Of a stretch of DNA of 64,000 nt, positions 26,325 through 38,803 are shown piece by piece; the first letter of the stretch is position 1; each line of letters starts with the position of its first letter. The translations under genes were made by a program, and so were the position numbers. Source of the stretch: Aselliscus stoliczkanus (lineage: Eukaryota > Chordata > Mammalia > Chiroptera > Hipposideridae); assembly GCA_033961575.1 (NCBI GenBank), contig CM066729.1, positions 96,413,001 through 96,477,000 on the forward strand, in the 5' to 3' direction. Under the pieces are notes generated by a model. That model searched no databases. It was not told the DNA's origin and worked only from the letters and a program-made list of their open reading frames with translations.

Positions 26325-26379
<55 letters not shown>
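26322..26379. repeat. (CA)n microsatellite
   Basis: Nearly pure CA run at the junction between the DNA transposon and the resumed L1. The L1 itself usually has 'tacacaca' here, so the tract may have grown from it. Confidence 0.96.
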
Positions 26380-26384
<5 letters not shown>

Positions 26385-27035
26385 GAGTACTATTCAGCCA
26401 TATAAAATGAAATTCTTCCGTTTGTGACAACACGGATGGATCTTGTTGGCATTATGGAAAGCATTATGTCAAGTGAAATACGGGAAACAGAAAAACAAAT
26501 ACTATATGACCTCCTTTATATGTGTAATCTACATTTTTTTTTTAATCTTTAGAAACAGAGATCAGATTTGTGATTGTCAGCAAGGGCATGGGAGATAACA
26601 GAATTAGGTAAAGGTGGCCAAAAAGGCACAAACTTCCTGTGATGAATATAAGTGAAATAAGTTCAGGGGATATAATGTACAACATAAGGCCTATAGTTAA
26701 CAACATGAGGCCTACATTATATATTTAAAAACTACTAAGAGAATACATCTTAAAAGTTCTCATTACAAAGAAAAACATTGTAACTATGTGAGGTGACAGC
26801 TGTTAAATAAACGTATTGTGGTAATTATTTGACAGTATATATAATATTTATATCAAATAATTGTTGTACACTTTTTTTTTTGAGGGCGGTGTGGGGCCCG
26901 AACCGGGGCTGCTGGCTTCTGAAGCCAGCGCTTAACCACCGCGCCACTCAACCAGCCCAATTGTTGTACACTTTAAACTTATGTAATGTTATAGATCAAT
27001 TGTATCTCAACAAAATTGGAAAAAATAAAGTGAAA
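26380..27035 (+). mobile_element. Old L1, right piece with 3' UTR
   Basis: Resumes with 'atggagtactattcagccat', runs through the ORF2 end and 3' UTR, and ends 'gatcaattgtatctcaacaa' plus an A-rich tail. Split by a SINE at 26875-26958. Continuity with the left piece across both insertions is clear from the L1 order. Confidence 0.9.
26875..26958 (-). mobile_element. Short tRNA-derived SINE with TSD, in L1
   Basis: T-run on the left, body 'ggcccgaaccggggctgctg', right end 'accagccc'. Perfect 16-bp target-site duplication 'aattgttgtacacttt' at 26859-26874 and 26959-26974. It sits in the 3' UTR of the old L1. Confidence 0.96.
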
Positions 27036-27176
27036 AGCCACAACTTCTCAACATTTTAGTTTCTTAATTTCTATATTCCATGTCTGTGTTGTAACATACA
27101 TTTTTTAAAGAAGCACAACCTTGAATGTAATTTAAAATGGTCCTAAAAATTTATTGGCTTTAAAATAGAAGCATTC

Positions 27177-27367
27177 AGGGGCCGGCAGAGTGGCTCAGTT
27201 GGTTAAGAGCTCGCTCAAGAGTGCGAGCTGAGCTCTGAGCAAAAGCAGTTCGATGCCCAGCCTGAGCTGAGCTGCTGTTGAGCTGCCAACAGGTGACAGG
27301 ATGGCTCTGCTAAAAAAATAATAAAATAAAATAAAATAAAATAAAATAAGATAAAATAAAATAAAAT
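27177..27367 (+). mobile_element. Longer tRNA-derived SINE, second type
   Basis: Head 'ggccggcagagtggctcagt' with A-box, B-box-like 'cagttcgatgcccag', then a body 'ctgccaacaggtgacaggat' and an (AAAAT)n tail. Perfect 15-bp duplication 'aaaatagaagcattc' at 27162-27176 and 27368-27382. Same subfamily as the copy at 27906, opposite orientation. Confidence 0.93.
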
Positions 27368-27382
27368 AAAATAGAAGCATTC

Positions 27383-27888
27383 CTGAAATATAATGTAGTG
27401 TTAAATGTTCTTTATTTTATAATACTGTTTTTCCTACACCCATACACCCACTAATTAAGTTGATATTGTGGTGTTAGGAAAACAGGTTATCTGAAAAAGT
27501 TCAAAAAGTAAAAAAAAGAAAAAAATCACATCTTTACAAGTCTAAATTTAAATCTATGTACTTTTTAAATACAGTAACATTTGGGATTAATATTAGGCTC
27601 TGTCTATTAATGGAGATAGTACATTCTTTTGCCACCTCTAAATCGATGTGTTAAGTTTCAAGCCCCTGTAGCATTTGATTAAAGCAGTGATTTGACAGCT
27701 TTCATGTTCATTAGTACTGTTCTTAGATCAGAAAGTCCTGCTTAGGAATTTATCCATATGATTAAGGAATTTCAGGCAGTCAACATTGTAACAAACGTCC
27801 TTTGAGTCACAATTTTATTGTGATAAAACTTAAGAGGTACTACACTATAGTACATAGTCCTCCGCAGTTATGTAACATAATGAAGGAT
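27383..27888. other. Unidentified DNA
   Basis: Sequence between the two SINEs; no gene or named repeat. Confidence 0.55.
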
Positions 27889-27896
27889 ATAAAGTC

Positions 27897-27905
<9 letters not shown>

Positions 27906-27927
<22 letters not shown>

Positions 27928-28078
27928 TATTATTATTTTTTTTTTTAGCTGAGCCATCCTGTCACCTGTTGGCAGCTCAACAGCAACTCAGCTCAGGCTG
28001 GCCTCGAACGGCTGTTGCTCAGAGCTCAGCTTGCACTATTGAGCGAGCTCTTAACCAACTGAGCCATTCGGCTGGCCC
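27906..28078 (-). mobile_element. Longer tRNA-derived SINE, second type
   Basis: Inverted copy of the 27177 subfamily: 'atcctgtcacctgttggcag' internally and 'ggctggccc' at the right end. Its T-rich tail has (TTTA)n units. 17-bp duplication 'ataaagtctatttatta' at 27889-27905 and 28079-28095. Confidence 0.92.
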
Positions 28079-28095
28079 ATAAAGTCTATTTATTA

Positions 28096-29554
28096 GATCT
28101 CATATTAATGTTTCATGTTAAAGTTGTGAGCATTTTTTTATAATAATGTAACATTTTCCTTTGTTACATTCAAACAGATACACATAATAAACCAATATTA
28201 CATAACCACATGTTAGAATGATATAAATTAAGTAGATCATTTTAGAATCTTATTTTAAATAAAAATATAACATGGAGCACATTAGTGACATCTAACACAT
28301 AATCGGTCTATGTTGAATAATATTATCAGATACACCTATGCATATCTATCTTATGAAATTTAACATTTCAACTGTTTTTGAAAACATATTCACTTTTTAT
28401 ATATAGTTTATTGTGTGTCAATCATACCTCAATAAAAAGTTAATAATCATTGTATCAATATCTCCTGAGTGTACATCCCACACACAGCTACTTTCTAGAT
28501 GTCTTTGTTTGGGAAAAGTAAATGAGCTTTCTGCCTTTCTAAGGTAAAGCTATGATCTGGTTGTTAGGGAAGGTTGATGAACACAGGAATAAAATCAGTT
28601 ATACTTCAATGATTTTTATTTATCATCTGGAGGAATTAAGCAAGCTAGGATTTTGAAGAAACCTGAAAGAGACGGATTTCTGCTATAGTGGGTAATGAGA
28701 TGAGCAATAAAGGCCACTGACTAACGTTCTTACAAAATAATGTTGAAGATATCGTGTTTTAAATTTTCTTTTTTTTAATTCAGTGTAGTAATTCTAGTAA
28801 CTAGCCATAAACTTTTAATACAGTTTCTGTAATTATGATCAAACTAAGTATTAGCAATGTTTTAATACTACTTTTAAATATGACTATAGGCATATCTTGA
28901 TGTTTCATGTTCATATTTAAGTGGCCATGCCAGTGTCTAAAGAGCAGGAAAGTAGGCTATGAAATGGCCAGAAGTGATGTGCAGAGAAGTTAGAGGCCAT
29001 CTGGGACAAGCATCGACTGGACAAGTAGTGATTCCTATGGTTACCTTTAGAAATGGAAGTGGAGAGGAATTAACTTCCTAAAATTACATGGAGTTATGGC
29101 TAGAAATCTAGAGAACATGGGAATCGTTGGGTAAATACGCATTGCACCAGATCAAGTAGATAATATGAGTAAATAGATAGATAATGGTGACTTGAAAAGC
29201 ACAAATTTCCTAAACTTTTCCAGAATCTCTTGATTTCTTCGGATAATCTTACCATTTCTGTGTGTTATTTTTATGAAGTATGCCAAAAAATTATTTGTTC
29301 TATGTGTACTGTTCTTTCCTAAAATTACAAGACTCCTCTATATCATTTTTATTGAATTCTTTTAATGTATACAAACAGTTTGGTTGATAAACTGGTTACC
29401 AAACTAACTGTGACAAAAGTGAAAACTATTCTCTTTTTCTTTCCTAAATATGGACCTTTTAGATACAGAAACATAACTGAACGCACTTAAAAATGCTTTA
29501 GATTAAAAAATTAAGAAGCAACAAATTAAAATGGTTTAAGATTTGGCTCCTAGA
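28096..29554. other. Unidentified AT-rich DNA
   Basis: A tiny L1-like end phrase ('gtcaatcatacctcaataaa') at about 28418-28437. Otherwise nothing I can name. Confidence 0.5.
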
Positions 29555-29785
29555 GCTGAACTGTCTAGATTTGAATCCAGTCCATACACTTACTTCATAT
29601 TTGAAGTTTGACAAGTTAATTAAATTTCCTGGGCCTCAGATTCTTCAACAGTAAGAGTCTAGTAATATAATGTATTTTACAAAATTTTTGCAAAGATTCC
29701 ATAAAGTAATGTACATAAAACATCATTAACATCCCCTGGAATTTAGTAAGCACCCAGGAAATGTTAGCTAATATTATTATTGATG
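29555..29785 (+). repeat. MIR SINE
   Basis: 'gatttgaatccagtccatac', 'tcctgggcctcagattcttc' and 'agcacccaggaaatgttagc' follow the MIR consensus in order. Confidence 0.8.
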
Positions 29786-31185
29786 TATAACTTCAATTAT
29801 TTCATTAACAGCAAATGAGGTTGAAAGTGAGTTTATGTTTTTAAGATCAAATATAGATATGGAAGTTGGACCACACATTCCTCCTATTTCACTTGTCCAA
29901 GTTAAGACAAAGAATAAGTTACAAATACAATGATCTTCTCTTTTTACCTCCTGAAGTAGACATACCCTCAAATTGTATACCAAAACAAACAAACCAAACC
30001 ACACCAAACAATACAAAAGCTATTCTTGAATCTGTAACTTGGTGGAAGAAGAAAGAAAAAAATAATTGTGTTCCTTTCTTGGTTTTCAAGTTGAGATAAT
30101 GTGAATCTTAGAGCACTGATGGTCAGATTCACTTGGTGGCCTGAAGGAAATCAATCCTTATTATGAGAGTTCGATACATACGGTGGAAAGTAGAGGCAAG
30201 AGACAGAGTGATAAAGAGCCCGCCATTAACTTCTTAGCTGATGGATTCATCCTTTCCTAAAATATACTTGGGTTTCTATATAAAACATGCAATAATATCC
30301 CCTTATGTTTAATTTAGAGTTTGGATAATTGTTAATTGCTTTCTAAAGAGTTCTGCATCTAATTAACAATGAAATAAATGACATCTAATAAAGAGTAACT
30401 TATCTCACCCCCTCCAAAAAAAAAAATCTAAAACCCCTTATGAAGGAGGACATAGTCAAAATAAGAAAATGTGTATCATGCAGTATGCCATGTATCCTTG
30501 ATAAGACTATGTTGCTAATTATGGACTAAATTTACCATATTACTCAGATCTATGTAATATGAGATTTCCATAAAATAATATAAAAAATAGGAATTTGGAT
30601 TAATCTATGAAGATAGAAGTAGGAAATATAAAATTAGTATATTAGAAGGAATACACATACACACATTGTTAAGATCATTAAGGTATTGAAATAATGTCAC
30701 AATATGCACACAAATTACAGTATTTTTTAAAAAACATTTTATTATTTATTAACTATAACAGGGTAATAGTAATATTTGAATAACAACATAAAGTTAGAAA
30801 TTACAAAATTATATGTTGATGTCAAATTGCAGTATTTAGACAAATTAAAAATTTATACTAGGAACCATTCTATATCAAAATGAAAAAGTAATTTAAAAAT
30901 TGAACTTAAGTCTCAAGACTTATAAAAATATGATTATTCATTTGGAAACATCATATATTTACTAGTTTGAAAAATCAGAAGCCTATCTTGGGAAATTTAA
31001 TTTTTCAAGATTTTTTTTATTGTTCTAAAATGATCAATTATCTAGGAATTCAGGAAAAAAATAGACAAATGAAATTATATAAGCAGTTACCCATTTGCCT
31101 AGATAGATAGGTGACAAAACAAATAATGGCAAATGATGAGAAATACCTTTTATTTTTAAAATGTTACAATTATAACATCAAAAAT
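29786..31185. other. Unidentified AT-rich DNA
   Basis: Overlapping frames on both strands at 29777-30099 look like chance. No gene. Confidence 0.5.
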
Positions 31186-31194
31186 AAATGAATA

Positions 31195-31307
31195 GGGGCC
31201 GGCCAAGTGGCGTGGTGGTTGAGAGCTGGCCTGGGAGGCCAGCGGCCCCGGTTCGGGTCCCACCAATGAGGGCCAGTGAGACTGCCCTCACAAAAAATAA
31301 ATAAATA
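31195..31307 (+). mobile_element. Short tRNA-derived SINE with TSD
   Basis: Head 'ggggccggccaagtggcgtg', B-box 'ggttcgggtccc', end 'actgccctcac' and an (AAAT)n tail. 9-bp duplication 'aaatgaata' at 31186-31194 and 31308-31316. It forms an inverted pair with the next SINE. Confidence 0.93.
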
Positions 31308-31429
31308 AAATGAATAAAGGATTTTCTCTACACAAGGGAAAATGGCTAATTTATGAGTCCCTACCGATACTTGCTTTGGATTTACAGGCTATAGATTCAG
31401 TATGAATTTTTAATAAGCAATTCATTTTT

Positions 31430-31535
31430 TTTTTTTTTTTTGAGGGCAGTGTTTCTGGCCTTCATGTGTGGGACCCGAACTGGGGCTGCTGGCATCCCAA
31501 ACCAGCGCTTAATCACCGTGCTACTCGGCCAGCCC
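31430..31535 (-). mobile_element. Short tRNA-derived SINE with TSD
   Basis: T-run on the left, body 'gggacccgaactggggctgc', right end 'ggccagccc'. Perfect 16-bp duplication 'taagcaattcattttt' at 31414-31429 and 31536-31551. Confidence 0.96.
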
Positions 31536-31556
31536 TAAGCAATTCATTTTTAAAAA

Positions 31557-31557
31557 C

Positions 31558-31603
<46 letters not shown>
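31557..31603. repeat. (CA)n microsatellite
   Basis: Pure AC run of about 45 bases close to the right end of the SINE duplication. Confidence 0.97.
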
Positions 31604-31604
<1 letters not shown>

Positions 31605-33239
31605 CTCATCTCATGATAATCTAACTCAACATTATTGTTACATGAGTTTGAGAGATAGAAGAATATGTTTCCACTCTGTGGTTTTGAGAACATATAATTT
31701 TCCCTTGAACAGATTTTTTGAAACTAAAAGTTCTACTTAGTTTTAATTGGTTAGGTTCATTTGAAGTGTTTCTTCACCTTTCCTCTCGTGTCTCACCGCC
31801 AGTGCACTGTTACAAGTTCACTTTGTTGTGACTAGTAAAAAAAAAAAAGTCATGATAAAACTGTTTTGTTTGAGGCCTAGAGCCAGAATCTCATAACACA
31901 TGGCAGCACCAGCTGGCATTTTTGGAATCTGAAATGCACAAGGGAAACTGCTTGTGTTAAACAAAAAAAAAAAAGAGTAAAAATATATATATTCCTTCAA
32001 TTCAAATTCTAGAATTATGTGTCTTATTAAAAATAAAGTAAAAAATAAAATGAAGAATGGCATAATTTGTTAAATTTCTGCTACAATAAGGATTCAATTT
32101 AAGTCAGAACAATAAAACAGATATCTAGTTAACATAGTAGAGATGTAATATAGATGGTGGTCCATTACTCATATTTTGCTGCTCATGAAAGGAATGAAAA
32201 TAATTTAGGTCAACTGGAATTAGAATTAGGGTAATTTTTTTGGTTCTACTTATTAAGAATGCTGCATACTTCTGAGAGGCCTTTAGGTCTCATTTATCCC
32301 CCAAGCACCCAGGATTAATGACTGGAGGTGTTTTATTACCTTGCCTTCTCAAATAGCACTTTTATGTTTTATCAGGTTACTCCTTCTTCACTTTTATCAA
32401 ACGCCTCATATGAATATATTGAACATTTTAAAGGTCAACAGAAAAATGCCTTTGAAGTAGAAAGACCTTTTCTACACTCCTATAACTATGCTGTATAGGT
32501 GACTGTTTATTCATTTTAAACTAAAAATAATCCCTAACTAGGTGTCTGATGTATGAAAAATATGTTAATATTGAAAAGACTGTTTAATAAATAGTGTGAA
32601 TATAAATATGTGCTGATTCATAATTATGGCAGAAAAAAATAAACTAAAACTTTGAACATGTGCTTGGTGGACAGATGAAAGATAAAGTAATGAGACAGAC
32701 ACAAAAGATGAATCCACATACATAATCAAAGACTTGGCAAAGGTAGTCATCAATTCATAGTCATGTACCCAAAGGCACAGTCAAGTCACTGATTTTGGTG
32801 ATCATGATAATTAGTGTAATTTAAGAGGACTATGCCAAATGACTGATTCAGAAGGTGAAGAAGTTATCCATAATGGAAGATTTACTCAGAGAGAGGTGTT
32901 CAGATCAGAGAGTATGGGTAACAATACATAGAACCAGAGAGGGAAGCCTACTAAGAAATAAATATGGCAATACAGCCATTAGTTGGAGTTCAGAGAATAG
33001 TCCTAGTCTCAGACTTTACATGAGTCTAGGAAAGTATATGGAGAGTCTACCTAATGAAAAAAAATCATTCCTGAAGTGCAGGATCTTCTGGGAGAACCAA
33101 CAATATTGGAAGTGGGAAGCTACATAGGTATTTCAAAATATACCAGAGTAGATATTATATCATTTATTGAGACACTCTAGCAGGTAATTTAGAAATATGT
33201 TGTCATCTCCAATACTAATTTTTTATTATTCATTTATTC
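31604..33239. other. Unidentified AT-rich DNA
   Basis: The 90-codon frame at 32855-33127 has no recognisable domain and no supporting features. No named repeat. Confidence 0.5.
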
Positions 33240-34860
33240 AACAATTATTCATTATTTGTTTATAGGCAAATTTTAGGTTCTGCGAACACTTCGGCAAGCA
33301 TTACAGACAGAATATCATTCCTCTGAGGAGCTTAAAAGCAACATGAAAAAGAAATAAATAAAATTTAAAAATAACATAAAATCAGATTATAATAAGTGTT
33401 TTGAATCAAATACAGACAATATGCTAAAAAATACTGGAGGATTAATTGTTATTTCATGGGCTAGTCAAGTTAGACTTCTTGGAATGTCTGACATTTCATC
33501 TCAGAAGTAAAATTTAAAATGATTAAGAAAATAGTTTACTATATCTAGAGTCAAGAAAGTGCGCTTCAGGTCAAGGGAAAGCAAGTACAGAAATTTAGAA
33601 ATGGGAAGGAACTTAGATGTACTTGAAGAAAAAAAAATTAGTGTATCAATAATAAAATGTTCACTGTGGAGAGGAATGAAGGTGTTTCTGCTTATACTGT
33701 GGAAATTGAATTGTGGGAAAAGAAAATGGGAAACAAACAAACTTGAGAAATTGTTTCTGTAGTTCAGATTATTACAATTTATGTGATAGCATTAATGATA
33801 GAAGGACAAGATAGAAATGCAAATTTATAGAAAACTTAAAATATTCGTTGAATAATTGGATATGGATAATAACGAGGAGGGGGCTAATAAGAATGAGGCT
33901 TAGATCTTTGGTTTTAGCAACAGGGTTGATAATGTTACACATAAACTAAGGTAAGAAAGACTGGCGAATGTAATAATTTGTGATAGAGTATTAAAAATTA
34001 AGAACACTATTTTAAGTACAATATACCTATTAGAAATATAGTTTTCTATCCAGTAACTTATCATATGAAATTTGAGATCAGGCGAGATAATGAGACTGGA
34101 TAAATGGGAATAAGCTTATAGGTAGTATGTAAAGTCGGGGAACTGGGTTAACTCAGCAGAGAGTGAAGAGGATAAAGAGAACTCTGGGGCACAGTTAATC
34201 TCATAGAAGAGGAGGATGAACCAAAAAGGAGATTATTAGGAAAATCAAAAAAGTGTAATATTTCTAAAACTATGAAGGAAATAACAAGAAGAGGGAAAGG
34301 CAAATCAATTCACTATTGTTAGCTCTATGGAGATAATTATTTGCATTGAAGGATAGGTTATATTAATAATCCAAGTTTTAAGTCAGTGGGCTAGAACAGA
34401 CTCAAACTAAAATTTTATATAATTATGAGGAATAACCAAAACTTAGGTTGGTAATATGCAGGAACAAGTTTTGTAGGTGACTTAAACAGAGTGTGATTTT
34501 AAAACAGAGTGGAGTATGTTACAAAGAAAAAAATAATGGTTGGATAGCACAGATGAAATACAGAAGGATATTTATTACAATTTTCACAATTGAGGTGAGT
34601 AGAGATGATGAAAAGTAGTTTCCAACTGAGGAGTCTGCAGTTGAGGAAGCAATCTCACTAAATATCCAAGGATCAGTTAATACCAGGAGGTGGAAGACAT
34701 TTTCAAAGACGAGATTATGATTCCAAAGAAAGAATTTAAAGAGAACAAGCAAAAGGATGGTTGGGTTAGACTGAGATGTAAAAACCAATATGAGAATAAA
34801 AGATTTGGTGATAATGGATGAGGTGGCTACTTTTGGTGACAGAAGTAAACAGGCACTTCA
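33240..34860 (+). repeat. Ancient interspersed repeat, family unassigned
   Basis: The longest of three copies. Diagnostic blocks are 'ctgaggagcttaaaagcaac', 'atctttggttttagcaacag' and 'agagaactctggggcacagt'. It is GA-rich on the plus strand and old. Frames within it (33501-33762, 34519-34788) are by-products. Confidence 0.6.
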
Positions 34861-35003
34861 GACATGATTACATCTGATAGTCTAATGAAGGGCTGTGAGC
34901 AAATGATTCAAATAAACCCATACACTTAGTTTCTGGTATGATCCTTATGTAAATGTCTCCTGGGAGGTTCAGTAGCTTTAAGGAAAGATCCCTTTTATGG
35001 AAA

Positions 35004-35034
<31 letters not shown>

Positions 35035-35992
35035 AAACAAAATTAAGTTAAAAACATTAGGAGTAAATTGTAAAAGATATGGTAACCACTTTGATCACCT
35101 CTTGTAACTACAAAAGTCAAATGTAACTTGTATTCGTTTTTAGTTATCAGTATATATTGAGTATTACAATTTTAATACAGTTTCTTTTCTTAAAATGTAT
35201 ATATATTTTTTGCCATATATATAGATATAGATATATGTATTGCATTTATTGTTAGAATATTTATTGTTAATTCTAAGTTTAAGCAACTTAAATTAAGCAA
35301 CAAAAAATGGACAGTAACTTTCCTATGGGTAGACATATATAATTAAAACCATCTTTGTGTGTGTAATACATATGTAAGGTAAGTGTTTTTTACAATGTAT
35401 CCTATATTCATATGCATTAGTAATGTGATAAATTTTATACAAGTATGCTGCATTTTTGCAAAAGTAGGAGAAAATATACACTGTTCACATAATTATTATC
35501 AGTGTATATTGTCAAAGATAATTTACATTATTGTCTCTATCAGATTTTTATCTGAAAAACAAAATCTTTTCATGGAATCCATCCTACAGAAAATATATAG
35601 ATATAAACAAAAAATATGTATAAAGATCCTCATTGTATATAATTAGTAATAGGATGATTAGAAACAACCTAAATGTCCATTAATGGGGGATTAGCTACAT
35701 GAATGATGATTATATATAAAGATATTGTAAATATGTATTTTTTATATAAGCAATATGTACATCTTATATTAAGGAAAATGATAAATAAAGGAGGAGAATA
35801 ATAAGGTTACTTATTTTTTTTAAGTATATGATTTGAAATTTTTTTCATTAATATTATTACTTTCTAAAATGTTATAGGCAACACGATGATTTTTAAAATT
35901 CAGTTTCTATAGAAGAAAAACATAAACAGTTCAATATATCCAAAGGACCTACACATCTAAAATTTTAACTATTTATTAATTTTAATACAAAC

Positions 35993-35996
<4 letters not shown>
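34861..35996. other. Mostly unidentified AT-rich DNA
   Basis: Includes an (AAAT)n tract at about 35007-35039 and a LINE-like phrase 'aacaacctaaatgtccatta' near 35665. No gene. Confidence 0.55.
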
Positions 35997-36023
<27 letters not shown>

Positions 36024-36129
36024 TCATTTTTTAAGAGGGCAGTGTCACTGGCCCTCATATGTGGGATCTGAACCTGGGCTGCTGGCATCCCAAGCCAGCC
36101 CTTACCCACTGTGCCACACGGCCGGCCCG
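35997..36129 (-). mobile_element. Short tRNA-derived SINE with TSD
   Basis: (TTTA)n tail on the left, 'ggccctcatatgtgggatct' inside, right end 'ggccggcccg'. 19-bp duplication (35978-35996 and 36130-36148) with a single mismatch. Confidence 0.95.
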
Positions 36130-36148
36130 AATTTTAATACAACCATTA

Positions 36149-37499
36149 TGATAACTTTAGTTTATGTAACAAGAAAATACATTTATCTTAATAAAAAAAC
36201 CAATAATTTTATTTAACTATAATAAATTCAGGGAGAAGATTAAAGACAATAGGTAGGTAAAATTTGTGCTAATTTTGTGTCAATTGTGATTCAAAGATGA
36301 GTATCATTAACTAGTTTATACATTTTATTTTTCTTTTTTGTTGGTTTATTTTAATTAACCTTGATATTACATAGATAAATTAAGCCAAAAACATAATCAA
36401 GTAAATATTAATCAATGAATTTACAGGTAATTTAGTGAATCACCAAATATTTGAAATTTTTATAAAGTCCTCTGAAAATAAGTGAAATATATGGGATATG
36501 CACTCTGTGGACATACATGTTATTTATATTTATATCATCATTCTAGGAAGAACAGAAAAAGAAAAAAGAAACATATTTACAGATGGATACATATGGGTCT
36601 ATTTTCAAAGAATCAAACTTTTTATATTTGTCATCTTATTTAATGGACCACCTGTCCTTGTTACTATGGTAATATGAATGTGAACATACAGTTTGTATAG
36701 TTTGGAATCCAAGAAAGTGTCCATAGCTGCTCTCACAATCTAAAAGGGGGACAACTGTTTTTATAGATAGTTTCCAAGCACCTAGTTTCTAAGACAACAT
36801 GATATGCACTCATGCAACTCTATGAAAACCCAGAAACTTGTAATTGGTGTCAACCTTTGTGTTAGCCAAATGCTGTTGGATTCTCTATATAAATGCTAAT
36901 GGAAAGAAGGAGGGCAGCTTCCAGTCTTCTTGTTTTAAAATTATATATCCAAGTCTTTAGTTGTTTTGGCATCTGGTAGATGACAGTCCCATATAGATAT
37001 GTTATTATTTGTACTGTATACACAATGTGACTTGATTTTTACTGCCAAAATTATTTCTAAATGTTTATCAGGAGAAAGCACCTCCTCCTCCCCTTCCTTA
37101 ATCTACTAGGGTTTTCCAGTACAAAGCAAGGTTTCAGAAACAATTCTTTCAAAAAAATTATACCAAGGGCTTTAACAGATTTTATTCTGAATTGCCAGAT
37201 TGATAAAGACAAAAATTATATTCTTTGTTATTTCTGTGTTCAGTGGTTCTTTTTAGCAAAGTTCAACCCATATATTAAGTAGATATTAAAAATGATCAAA
37301 GAAAATGGTTAAAGTAAATGACATGCTAGTTATCTCTGATATACCATCTCCTAACTTGCTTTAAAACCTTCACAAAGGCATACATACTGGCCCAGAAATT
37401 TAAAGAGAAAATTACAAGAAAAATACATACTTGCTAAATATTTAAAATAATAAATATAAGAACACATTCCAAGATTTGTGATTTTCTACCATGTTCAAA
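36149..37499. other. Unidentified AT-rich DNA
   Basis: No gene or repeat that I can name. Confidence 0.5.
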
Positions 37500-38803
37500 T
37501 TTGAGAAGAGGCTAGATACCTTTGCTGGGTAGAGTAATCTTGGCTGTAGGTCCTTTCTTTTCATCTTTGAATATTTCCTGTCAATCCCTTCCGGACTGCA
37601 AAGTTTCTTTTGAGAAAGCAGGTAATAATAGTCTTATAGAAGCTCCCTTGTAGGTAACTAACTGCCTTTCCCTTGCTGCTTTGATTCTTCCTTTATCTTT
37701 AACATTTGGCATCTTAATTATGATGTGTCTTGGTGTGGGCCTCTTTGGGTTCCTCTTATTTAGGACTCTCTATGCTTCCTGGGCTTATATGTCTATTTCC
37801 TTTGCCAGGTTAGGAAAGCTTTCCATCACTATTCCCTCAAATAGGTTTTCAATTTCTTGCTTTTGCTCTTCTTCTTCTGTTACCTCTATGACATAAATGT
37901 TGTGATGTTTGATGTTGTCCCAGTGGCCCCTTTAACTCTTCTCATTTTTTTTTTTGGATTCTTTTTTCTTCTTGCTGTTCTAATCAGGTGTTTTCTGTTT
38001 ATCTTCTAAATTGCTGATTCGATCCTCTGCTTCATCTAATGTACGATTGATTCTCACTGATGTATTTTTTATTTCTGTTATTGTACTCTTTATTTCTGAC
38101 TGGTGCTTTTTTCATCTCCATTTTTCTATCTCCATTTTTATGTTTTGATTTCTTTGTTTAAGTTCTCCCAATGCAGTCTCAGATTTGGCCTTTGGAGTAG
38201 AGTTCAACATAAGAAAGATGGTGCCTTCTGTAGGCTACACACAAGGTAGGCTTTTCACAGAAACAATAGCTTCTCTCCCTACAGCTGTGCTCCAAAGTCA
38301 TACAACTCAGCCTTTCCCCATATGTCTCTGGTGCCTCTTGAGTTGCTGCCCTTCCAGCAGTGACTAGGTGAGTCTGTGTTTAGGCTCTTTAATAGGATGT
38401 CTGGATTTCAAGCCACCTTCTGTCTCACTGGAATAGAAAGACAGAATCCTTGCTGATTTTCACTGCCAGATGTTGTGGGAACTCCTCTTCTTGGCACAGG
38501 AAACCTGGGCTAGGGAGCCCAGTGTGGGGCTGGGACCCCTCCCTCTTTCTTGGGGATTTCCACCACCAAGGTGTCGCTCCCTGGTCAACCACTATCTGTG
38601 AGTTTGGGGTCAGCCCATTTCACATCTCTGCCCCTCCTTCCAGTCTCAATGTGGCCTCTTCTTTATATCCTTAGTTATAAGAGTTCTGTTCAGATACTCT
38701 TTAGGTGATTCTTGAGGTTGATTGTTCTATAATTTATCTGAAATTTTTAGTGTAACCCTAGGAGGCAGTGGTCATAACACTTATCTAATCTGCCATCTTG
38801 GAC
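37500..38803 (-). mobile_element. Ancient L1 5' end, antisense
   Basis: The right edge reads 'atctgccatcttggac', the antisense form of the L1 start 'gtccaagatggcag'. Moving left the text matches old L1 5' UTR and the start of the ORF1 region ('gtgtcttggtgtgggcctct', 'aataggttttcaatttcttg'). This is the only recognisable L1 5' terminus in the window. It is GC-richer than its surroundings around 38.45-38.65 kb, as L1 5' UTRs usually are. Confidence 0.8.

Noticed and set aside
26038..26433. 131-codon minus-strand frame
   Set aside because: It consists of a (GT)n-encoded Cys-Val repeat across the (CA)n tract and antisense DNA transposon sequence.
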